Source: a bacterium
GTDB taxonomy: Bacteria; Planctomycetota; J058; JAJDCP01
Direction: 5' to 3'
Length of the DNA: 35,864 nucleotides
Assembly: GCA_030428695.1 (NCBI GenBank)
Contig: JAUIEM010000039.1
Coordinates: 1 to 35,864 of the forward strand
The notes under the pieces: generated by a model
What the model saw: the letters and a program-made list of their open reading frames with translations, nothing else
Databases searched by the model: none
What the model was told of the DNA's origin: nothing
Translations under genes and position numbers: made by a program
Shown here: one piece after another, positions 30,524 to 35,864 of the stretch
Position numbering within the stretch: position 1 is the first letter of the stretch
Layout of the letters: each line of letters begins with the position of its first letter

Positions 30524-32200
30524 ATGCGTCAGGTGACGCTGGAGATTCTGACCGGGGCTTCGAAGGGGGCGACGGTCACCATCGATGACACCCTGAATGT
30601 CGGGAAGCGCCCGGATGCCGGGCTGCAGCTCACCGACCCCGGGATCTCCTGGAATCACGCGCGCATCGCGGTCAAGAACAACAACCTCTGGATCGCCGAC
30701 CTCGGCAGCACCAACGGCACCTTCCTCGACGGGGTCAAGATCGGCCGCGACTGGGTGCGGATGAAGGCCGGCGCCGAGGTCAAGTTCGCCAAGGTGCAGG
30801 GGCGCATCGTCAACGCCCCCACACCGCCGCCCGAGCGGCCAAAGATCGAAGAGCGGCCGCCGTCGTTTCCGCCCATCGCGCCCTCCGCGATGCAGCCACC
30901 GCCCGACCTCAAGACGCAGCCGATCTCGATGGAGGTGCGCAGGAAGACCCGCCCGACGCCGGTCTCCACGCCGCCCCTGCCTCCCGCCGGCACCCCGTCG
31001 ACGGGTCGCATGGCGCCGGCTTCCCCGGAGCCCCGCGCTCCTGTCGGGCCGCCGCGGATCAGTCCGCGACCGGTCGAGCCGCCGTCCGAGCGACGAGTGC
31101 ACCCCGTGATGGGCTCGCGGCCGCCGGGGGCCCTGCTCGACGACGAGGACAACCGGGCGACCATCGCCGACGTCTCGATCAAGAACAACCCCGAGCTCGC
31201 CAAGCTGATCAACCCGCAGCCCGACCCCCCCGCGCCGGCGGTCACCGCGCAGAAGAAGCCCAAGGGCCGCGTGATCGGCGGCTGCGAGGTGCTCGAGAAG
31301 CTCGGCAAAGGGGGAATGGGCTCGGTCTACAAGGCGCGCAAGGTGGCGTTGAACAAGATCATCGCGCTCAAGGTCCTGCGCAAGGAGCTCGGCGTCGACA
31401 AGGAGCTCGTCCAGCGCTTCAAACGCGAGGCCCAGGCGGCGGCCAGCCTCGAGCACAAGAACATCGTCTCGGTCTACAACATCGGCGAAGACAAGGGCCT
31501 GCACTACATCGAGATGCAGTTCGTCGACGGGCCGAGCCTGATGGGCCGCCTCGAGCAGCTGCAGGCTCAGGGGCAGCAGATCCCGATCGAGGAGGCCGTG
31601 CAGATCCTGTGCGAGGCCCTGCGCGGGGTCGCGGCCGCCCACAAGGCGGGCATCGTGCACCGCGACCTCAAGCCGGACAACATCCTGCTGATGCAGGACG
31701 GGCACGCCCTCGTCTCCGACTTCGGTCTCGCCCGCACGGCGGAGTCGATGGCGCTGACGATGCCGGGCACGGTGCTCGGGACCCCGGCCTACATGTCGCC
31801 CGAGCAGTGCGGAGGGGACGATGCGGTCGATCAGCGCTCCGACCTCTACGCCCTCGGCGCGACCTTCTTCCATGTGCTGTGTGGCCGCAAGATGTTCGAC
31901 ACGAACAACAAGCTGCAGCTGATCCACAGCCATCTCAACGAGCCGCCCCCCAACCCGACCAGCCTGCGTCCGGACGTCCCGGCGCCGCTGAGCGGCATCA
32001 TCCTCAAGATGGTCGCCAAGGCCAAGGAGGACCGCTACGCCTCGGCCGAGGAGTGCCTGGTCGAGGTCGAGGCCTTCCTCGAGCGCCTGCGCGTCCAGCC
32101 GAGCTCCCTCGGCCGCGTCGCCTTCCTCGGGGTCGGGACGGTCGTCCTGATCGGGCTGCTCGCGGGGATCGTGTACCTCTTGTTCTTCTTCCGTCGCTGA
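30524..32200 (+). CDS. FHA domain-containing Ser/Thr protein kinase, C-terminal membrane anchor
   Basis: A 558-residue protein. Residues 1-95 form an FHA domain (VGKRPDAGLQL, GISWNHARI, LGSTNGTFLDG). Residues about 100-245 are a Pro-rich linker. A complete Hanks-type kinase follows with LGKGGMGSVY, the IIALKVL lysine, HRDLKPDNILL, SDFGLA and GTPAYMSPEQ, so it should be active. A C-terminal helix (FLGVGTVVLIGLLAGIVYLL) places it in the membrane with kinase and FHA facing the cytoplasm. Activation by trans-autophosphorylation read by its own FHA domain is typical for the class. The ATG at 30524 has GGAG 8 bases upstream. It is the middle gene of an operon with a membrane protein and a NYN nuclease. 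Confidence 0.94.
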   Translation: MRQVTLEILTGASKGATVTIDDTLNVGKRPDAGLQLTDPGISWNHARIAVKNNNLWIADLGSTNGTFLDGVKIGRDWVRMKAGAEVKFAKVQGRIVNAPTPPPERPKIEERPPSFPPIAPSAMQPPPDLKTQPISMEVRRKTRPTPVSTPPLPPAGTPSTGRMAPASPEPRAPVGPPRISPRPVEPPSERRVHPVMGSRPPGALLDDEDNRATIADVSIKNNPELAKLINPQPDPPAPAVTAQKKPKGRVIGGCEVLEKLGKGGMGSVYKARKVALNKIIALKVLRKELGVDKELVQRFKREAQAAASLEHKNIVSVYNIGEDKGLHYIEMQFVDGPSLMGRLEQLQAQGQQIPIEEAVQILCEALRGVAAAHKAGIVHRDLKPDNILLMQDGHALVSDFGLARTAESMALTMPGTVLGTPAYMSPEQCGGDDAVDQRSDLYALGATFFHVLCGRKMFDTNNKLQLIHSHLNEPPPNPTSLRPDVPAPLSGIILKMVAKAKEDRYASAEECLVEVEAFLERLRVQPSSLGRVAFLGVGTVVLIGLLAGIVYLLFFFRR

Positions 32201-32216
32201 CTTCCCGGAGGCGCGC

Positions 32217-33014
32217 ATGAGCCGTGTCGGCGTGTACATCGATGTGTCGAACCTCGCCCACAACGGCGGCCGCGGTATGCGCTACGGCGTGCTGCGGGAG
32301 TTCGCGGCCCGGGACGGCGGCAGCGCCGTGCGCCTGAACGCCTACGTGGCCTACGACGAGGCGCGCGCCCGCGAGGACGCGAGCTACCGGGCGGGCTCCC
32401 ACGAGTTCCACGCCGTCCTGCGCGACTTCGGCTACAAGGTGATCGCGAAGACGCTGCGCTGGTACCGGAACGACGCCGGCGAGCTCTACGCCAAGGCCAA
32501 CGCCGACCTCGACATGGCGGTCGACGCGCTGTTGCAGTCCGACAACCTCGACCGGGTCGTGCTGGCGACCGGGGACGGCGACTTCGTGCAGGTGGTGCGG
32601 GCGCTGCAGAACAAGGGCTGCCGGGTCGAGGTCGTCGCCTTCGACAAGGTGTCCTCGGAGCTCAAGCGGGAAGCGGACCTGTTCATGTCCGGTTACCTGA
32701 TCCCCCATCTGCTCGCGACCGAGTCCGACCGGGCCTGGGGGGACGAGGGCTCGCGGGTGCGCGGCATCTGCTACTACTTCAACTCCGAGAAGCAGTTCGG
32801 CTTCATGCGCTACCTGCGCAAGATCGCGGCGGGGCTGTGGAACATCGACACCCGGCACGCCGACTCGCCGTACGGCAGCGCCTTCGTGCACGTCAGCGAG
32901 TTCCCTGCCGCGGTCGACAGCGCGGGTCTGCCGAACCGCACGCAGATCTTCGAGTTCCGGCTCGAGGAGTCCGAGAAGGGCACCCAGGCCAAGGACGTGC
33001 GGCTCTGCGGCTGA
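32217..33014 (+). CDS. NYN-domain RNase-like protein fused to a cold-shock-like domain
   Basis: A 265-residue protein. Residues 1-160 are a NYN (PIN-like, LabA/DUF88) nuclease domain: VGVYIDVSNLAHN (first Asp), AKANADLDMAVDALLQ (second acidic cluster), VLATGDGDFVQVVRAL (TGDGD), and VEVVAFDKVSSELKREAD. The acidic tetrad expected for metal-dependent RNA cleavage is present. Residues about 180-265 resemble a cold-shock OB-fold: GICYYFNSEKQFGFMRYL matches RNP1 (KGFGFI), AFVHVSEF matches RNP2, and FEFRLEESEKGTQAKDVRL matches the CSD ending. An RNA-binding nuclease is therefore likely. Its ATG has CGGAGG upstream and lies 16 bases after the FHA-kinase stop, so phospho-control of RNA turnover is plausible. 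Confidence 0.86.
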   Translation: MSRVGVYIDVSNLAHNGGRGMRYGVLREFAARDGGSAVRLNAYVAYDEARAREDASYRAGSHEFHAVLRDFGYKVIAKTLRWYRNDAGELYAKANADLDMAVDALLQSDNLDRVVLATGDGDFVQVVRALQNKGCRVEVVAFDKVSSELKREADLFMSGYLIPHLLATESDRAWGDEGSRVRGICYYFNSEKQFGFMRYLRKIAAGLWNIDTRHADSPYGSAFVHVSEFPAAVDSAGLPNRTQIFEFRLEESEKGTQAKDVRLCG

Positions 33015-33031
33015 GCTACTGAGCTACGGCG

Positions 33032-33685
33032 CTACCAGACCTCGCTCAGGCGCGAGACGAGCTGGTTCTTGACGGTCAGCAGGTAGTCGTCGGCGAGCTC
33101 TTCCTGCAGCCAGATCTCCCACACCGCCTTGGCGAAGCGGCGATCTTCCCGGATCGTGCCGAGCAGCTCGCCGTTCTGGTAGGCCTCGATGGTCCCGCCG
33201 GGGAGGCTGCGGATCTCGTAGTTGTGGCCCTCTTCGACCGCGTCCTGGAAGAACGCGACGAAGGTGTTGGCGTTCTCGGACAGCTCGCCGAGCGCGGTCT
33301 TCAGGCTGACCTCGAAGGACTCGCGGATCGCCTCGGCGTCGACGTCGTACACGAACTCGAGCCGCAGGCGCTTCTCGCAGTCAGCGGCGGACAGGGCGTT
33401 GAAGAAGTCCTGGTCGTCCAGCACGTCCGCGCCGGTCTGCCGGTTCCAGCGCTCGAGCGCGGCGCGCGCGCCGGCGGGATCGACGTACTGGGCGATCGCG
33501 TAGACGTTGACCGCGAGCCAGGTCTTCTCCCGGCAGCTCACGCCGAGACAGGTCAGCTTGACGCCGCTCGCGCCGTCGACGGTGGCGGGGAACTCCACCT
33601 CGCTCTCCTCCTCGAGGATCATGTCCTGGCCGAGGACGAGCGGGGCGGACAACAACAGGCACGACAACACGAAGAGACGACGCAT
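33032..33685 (-). CDS. Secreted chalcone isomerase-like protein
   Basis: A 217-residue protein with a signal peptide (MRRLFVLSCLLLSAPLVLGQ). The mature part matches the bacterial chalcone-isomerase-like family: VEFPATVDGASGVKLTCLGV, then WLAVNVYAIAQYVDP, CEKRLRLEFVYDVDAEAI and GGTIEAYQNGELLGTI. Bacterial members are periplasmic, and their natural ligand is unknown (fatty-acid binding is known for plant relatives). Cys residues in CLGVSCREKTW are unusual and may form a disulfide. The start ATG 33685 follows GGAG. A TTCGCA-N18-TATTTT promoter lies upstream on the same strand (33762-33733). Confidence 0.8.
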   Translation of the reverse strand: MRRLFVLSCLLLSAPLVLGQDMILEEESEVEFPATVDGASGVKLTCLGVSCREKTWLAVNVYAIAQYVDPAGARAALERWNRQTGADVLDDQDFFNALSAADCEKRLRLEFVYDVDAEAIRESFEVSLKTALGELSENANTFVAFFQDAVEEGHNYEIRSLPGGTIEAYQNGELLGTIREDRRFAKAVWEIWLQEELADDYLLTVKNQLVSRLSEVW

Positions 33686-33732
33686 CGGGGGACTCCGAAA
33701 CAAGAGGGGGTGGAACACCAGGGAACCTGTCC

Positions 33733-33762
33733 AAAATAGCCGAAGCGCTGCGGGACTGCGAA
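33733..33762 (-). promoter_or_regulatory. Promoter for the chalcone isomerase-like gene
   Basis: On the minus strand, TTCGCA (33762-33757) and TATTTT (33738-33733) are separated by 18 bases, about 48 bases upstream of the ATG. The rest of the 278-base gap to the next gene shows only the repeats described at 33893. Confidence 0.45.
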
Positions 33763-33892
33763 TCCGAATCCGGATCCTCGGATGGCCGGTCGAGACGCGC
33801 CTCGGGTCCTTGTGGACGTTCTTCCGAGGGACGCAGGCTTCGGCGAGATCATTCGGTTCGGGGGAAGAGAAAGCCCGGGTCCTGGGTGATGT

Positions 33893-33914
33893 CAAAATGA
33901 TTGCAAAATGATTG
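33893..33914 (+). promoter_or_regulatory. Tandem 11-bp direct repeat, candidate operator of the RHH gene
   Basis: CAAAATGATTG occurs twice head to tail (33893-33903, 33904-33914). It is AT-rich in a GC-rich genome, and its spacing of 11 bases is about one helical turn. It covers the -35 position (TTGCAA, 33901-33906) of the promoter whose -10 is TAGACT at 33923-33928. Such tandem half-sites suit cooperative binding by ribbon-helix-helix dimers. Confidence 0.65.
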
Positions 33915-33928
33915 CGCTCGGGTAGACT
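33901..33928 (+). promoter_or_regulatory. Promoter for the RHH/zinc-ribbon operon
   Basis: TTGCAA (33901-33906) and TAGACT (33923-33928) are separated by 16 bases. The ATG is at 33964. Confidence 0.5.
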
Positions 33929-33963
33929 CGAGGAAACGAGAGCCTCGCGAAGGAACCGACTCC

Positions 33964-34332
33964 ATGGCCAGCCTCACCATCCGCAACCTCCCGTCCGCCC
34001 TGGTCCAGCGCATCAAGGCGGCCGCCCGCGCCGCCGGGCGGTCGATGGAGCAGGAGCTGCGCGAGCTCCTGCAGGCGACCTTCGGTGACCCGGCGGGATC
34101 CGCGGACGACGGCAGCCCTCGCTGTCGTCGCTGCGGAAGCCGTGAGCTCGAGCCGGGTCACGTGCAGTCGACCGGGAAGGTCTACTTCCGCCCACAGAAC
34201 GCGAAGTTCCTGACGTTGAGGACCGCGGACATCCTCCTCCATGCGAACATCTGCCTGGCCTGCGGGCTGGTCGAGCTGGTCGGGGACGTCACCAAGGCCC
34301 GCGCGCTGACCGAGCGCGCGCAGCCGCATTAG
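33964..34332 (+). CDS. Ribbon-helix-helix (FitA-like) DNA-binding domain fused to zinc ribbon
   Basis: A 122-residue protein. Residues 1-37 (MASLTIRNLPSALVQRIKA and AGRSMEQELRELLQ) match the FitA/Arc ribbon-helix-helix domain of VapB/FitA-type antitoxins. Residues about 52-122 contain CRRC and CLAC, a four-Cys zinc ribbon around a conserved-looking core (TGKVYFRPQNAKFL, LRTADILL). No PIN toxin gene follows, so it is not a normal toxin-antitoxin pair. The RHH part probably binds the tandem repeat at 33893 for autoregulation, and the ribbon may sense metal or redox state. The start ATG 33964 is chosen because in-frame starts upstream fall in the promoter. It is followed 16 bases later by a membrane protein gene. 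Confidence 0.83.
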   Translation: MASLTIRNLPSALVQRIKAAARAAGRSMEQELRELLQATFGDPAGSADDGSPRCRRCGSRELEPGHVQSTGKVYFRPQNAKFLTLRTADILLHANICLACGLVELVGDVTKARALTERAQPH

Positions 34333-34348
34333 AGGCTTGGGGACAGCG

Positions 34349-35689
34349 ATGGTGCACGGACGAGACGAGGACCCGAAGCCGGCCGAGGGCGCCGACCACA
34401 CGGCGGAAGCCGGCGCTTGCGGCGCAGACCTCCCGGATGGCTCCGCCGCGGAGCGGGAAGATCCCGCGGGGACGGAGGTACACGCCGCCGGAGCGCTGGA
34501 CGAGTCCGCTCCGGACGGCTCCGTGGGAGCGTCCGTCGATCCGGCCGAGGAGCGGGCCGACACGGAAGAGCCGGCCCCTCCCGAGGGAGCGGCGCCGCTC
34601 GCGGAGGCGAGGCGGGATCCCGAGCCCGCGCATCCGCTGTTCTTCATCAGCGCCGGCCTGATGCTGAGCGGCGGGCTGGTCATCCAGTCCTCGAGCGGCC
34701 CGGCGGACGTCGGAGGCCTGTTCGCGCTGACCGGCTCGTTGCTGGTCTACCACTGCCTGCTCGTCGGCCTGGGCATCGTGATGCTGCGGCGCCGCATCGA
34801 GCGGGAGAGCCTGCAGCTCTTCCTGTTGGCGGCGGTGTTCCTGGTCGACCCCACCTTCACCTGGCTGCGCCTCGGCGTCTTCCGCCCGACCGCGGGAGCG
34901 CTGCTCGGCGCCGGGGTCGCGCTGCTCGGCGCCGGGCAGCTCGGCGCGATCTGGTCGCTGCTGTTGCGCTACGACCCACGCCGCCTGGCGATTCCCGCCG
35001 TCGCCTACCTCGCGGTGCTCGCCACCGGCCTCGCGCCGGGCTTCACGCTCGCGGCCATGGGCTCGGCCGAGCCCGGCCACCTGCTCGACGCCTGGCTGCT
35101 CGCCCTGGTCGCGGGGCTGCTCGGACCGCGGCTCGGCCACCCGTCCGAGCTGCGGCTCGCGGGTCTCCGGGTGCTCCAGGGGCGGACGGTGCTGCTCGCG
35201 ATCCCGCTGCTCGGGCTCGGCATGCGCCTGGTCGCCCTGCACTGGATCTACGACTCGCCCTTCGGTCTCGCGCTGGCCGCTCCGCTGCTGCTGTCCGGCG
35301 CCTGGATCGCCGCGCGGCGTCCGGGCCCGGTGTGGCGGATCGCGGCCGCTTGTCTGGCCCTCGCGCTGGTGTGTGTCGGGGTGCGTCCCGACATGCCCGG
35401 CCTGCCCGCCGGCGCGTGGAGCGCGTGGCGTGTCGTGCTCACCGTCGCCGCGCTGCTCGTCGCGGCGGAGACCTGGCGGCAGCGCAGCGTGTGGCTCGGC
35501 CTCCTGGGCGGGCTGCTGTTCGCCGCGGGACGGCTGCTGTGGGAGTACGTGCTGCCCCAGGACATCGTGGGTTGGGGAGCCGTCGGCGTGGGGCTGGCCT
35601 TCGCCTCCCTGGCCCTCGGCGCGGTGCTCAGCCTGCGCAGGAAGGGACCCCGGCGGGCACCGCAGCGGCTGGACAGCGTGACGGTGTAG
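34349..35689 (+). CDS. Polytopic membrane protein with acidic N-terminal tail
   Basis: A 446-residue protein. Residues about 1-92 are acidic, Ala/Pro/Gly-rich and probably disordered in the cytoplasm. The rest comprises about ten to twelve hydrophobic helices (for example FFISAGLMLSGGLVI, LLVYHCLLVGLGIVML, LLGAGVALLGAGQLGAIW and VLTVAALLVAAETW) with short Arg-rich loops such as RRRIERES. No transporter or enzyme motif is recognised. The start ATG 34349 follows GGGGA, and an in-frame TTG 12 bases upstream is less likely. It sits 16 bases behind the RHH/zinc-ribbon gene and probably shares its autoregulated promoter. Confidence 0.8.
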   Translation: MVHGRDEDPKPAEGADHTAEAGACGADLPDGSAAEREDPAGTEVHAAGALDESAPDGSVGASVDPAEERADTEEPAPPEGAAPLAEARRDPEPAHPLFFISAGLMLSGGLVIQSSSGPADVGGLFALTGSLLVYHCLLVGLGIVMLRRRIERESLQLFLLAAVFLVDPTFTWLRLGVFRPTAGALLGAGVALLGAGQLGAIWSLLLRYDPRRLAIPAVAYLAVLATGLAPGFTLAAMGSAEPGHLLDAWLLALVAGLLGPRLGHPSELRLAGLRVLQGRTVLLAIPLLGLGMRLVALHWIYDSPFGLALAAPLLLSGAWIAARRPGPVWRIAAACLALALVCVGVRPDMPGLPAGAWSAWRVVLTVAALLVAAETWRQRSVWLGLLGGLLFAAGRLLWEYVLPQDIVGWGAVGVGLAFASLALGAVLSLRRKGPRRAPQRLDSVTV

Positions 35690-35708
35690 CCGCGCCGGGC
35701 AGGGCCGC

Positions 35709-35864
35709 TCAGCCCTCGCTCTCGATCACGCGCCGGAACAGTCCGGCGAAGTCGCTCTCGGTCAGCTTGGTCTCGGGGGCGCCGATGTAGGACTCGGTGC
35801 GGTTGAGCACGAAGCGGGCGACCTTGTCGAAGTGGACCGGGGAGTACCACGTGTCGCTGCCCTC
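35709..35864 (-). CDS. 3' end of an unidentified gene (truncated by window edge)
   Basis: An open frame enters from the right edge and ends at the TGA at 35711-35709, giving the last 51 residues of a protein. It includes DTWYSPVHFDKVARFVLNRT, SYIGAPETKLTE and FAGLFRRVIESEG. Codon choice with G/C at third positions matches its neighbours, which supports real coding. It converges on the membrane protein gene with a 19-base gap. The fragment is too short to name a family. Confidence 0.6.
   Translation of the reverse strand, partial: EGSDTWYSPVHFDKVARFVLNRTESYIGAPETKLTESDFAGLFRRVIESEG

Noticed and set aside
33686..33895. N-terminal extension of the chalcone isomerase-like protein
   Set aside because: The in-frame extension reads through a promoter and would bury the signal peptide internally. 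The ATG at 33685 gives a standard secreted protein.
33964..34332. FitA/VapB antitoxin of a toxin-antitoxin pair
   Set aside because: No PIN-domain toxin lies within several kilobases on either strand. The next gene is a polytopic membrane protein.

Overview
The window is GC-rich (about 70% by eye), densely coding and bacterial. Several traits fit Planctomycetota: many Hanks-type Ser/Thr kinases with TPR, FHA or sulfatase-modifying-factor domains, an ECF-type sigma factor beside a TPR kinase, a CHAT/STAND/WD40 protein, and many small zinc-ribbon proteins. That placement is inference, because no rRNA or tRNA gene is visible. Two translation genes look archaeal/eukaryotic in type: a PheS-PheT operon of the archaeal form and a Pus10-like tRNA pseudouridine synthase.

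Layout. 1-2578: 3' part of a TPR Ser/Thr kinase, convergent with an ECF-like sigma factor (2586-3281, minus). The sigma gene is coupled by a 4-base overlap to a nucleotidyltransferase gene (to 4459). A near-perfect hairpin separates this from a divergent membrane-anchored SGNH hydrolase (4575-5702) and a secreted VWA protein (5885-7663). 7664-8218 is a repeat-filled spacer. 8219-11517 (minus) is pheS-pheT. 11711-12357 is a thioredoxin lipoprotein plus a tiny double zinc-ribbon protein. 12374-13381 (minus) is a two-repeat protein of unknown function, divergent from a 1310-residue multidomain protein (13494-17426: zinc ribbon, pseudokinase, HEPN-like motif, active kinase, membrane helix, FGE-sulfatase domain). 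A possible N-terminal-Cys protein follows (17494-18531).

18548-19756 (minus) encodes an FHA protein with a degenerate sigma54-activator ATPase. 19838-21453 is a small basic protein plus a two-RCK channel-like protein. 21464-21772 and 21864-22208 are small unknown genes. 22094-24620 (minus) is an SDR oxidoreductase with a histone-H1-like tail, followed by pus10. 24795-26042 is a LeuA-family acyltransferase. 26046-29639 (minus) is a CHAT-nSTAND-WD40 protein whose CHAT catalytic pair appears lost. 29782-33014 is an operon of a membrane protein, an FHA-kinase and a NYN-nuclease/cold-shock fusion. 33032-33685 (minus) is a secreted chalcone-isomerase-like protein. 33964-35689 is an RHH/zinc-ribbon regulator, with a tandem AT-rich repeat over its promoter, plus a polytopic membrane protein. 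A truncated minus-strand gene ends the window.

How it fits together. The accessory genes are mostly phospho-signalling parts: three kinases, one pseudokinase, two FHA readers, one sigma factor, and RNase-type (NYN, possible HEPN) or STAND-type effectors. Four domains keep their fold but appear to lack catalytic residues (pseudokinase, CHAT, sigma54 AAA+, channel filter), suggesting scaffold or sensor roles. Recurring promoters of the form TTGnnn-N16-18-TAnnnT lie upstream of many genes and support most start choices.
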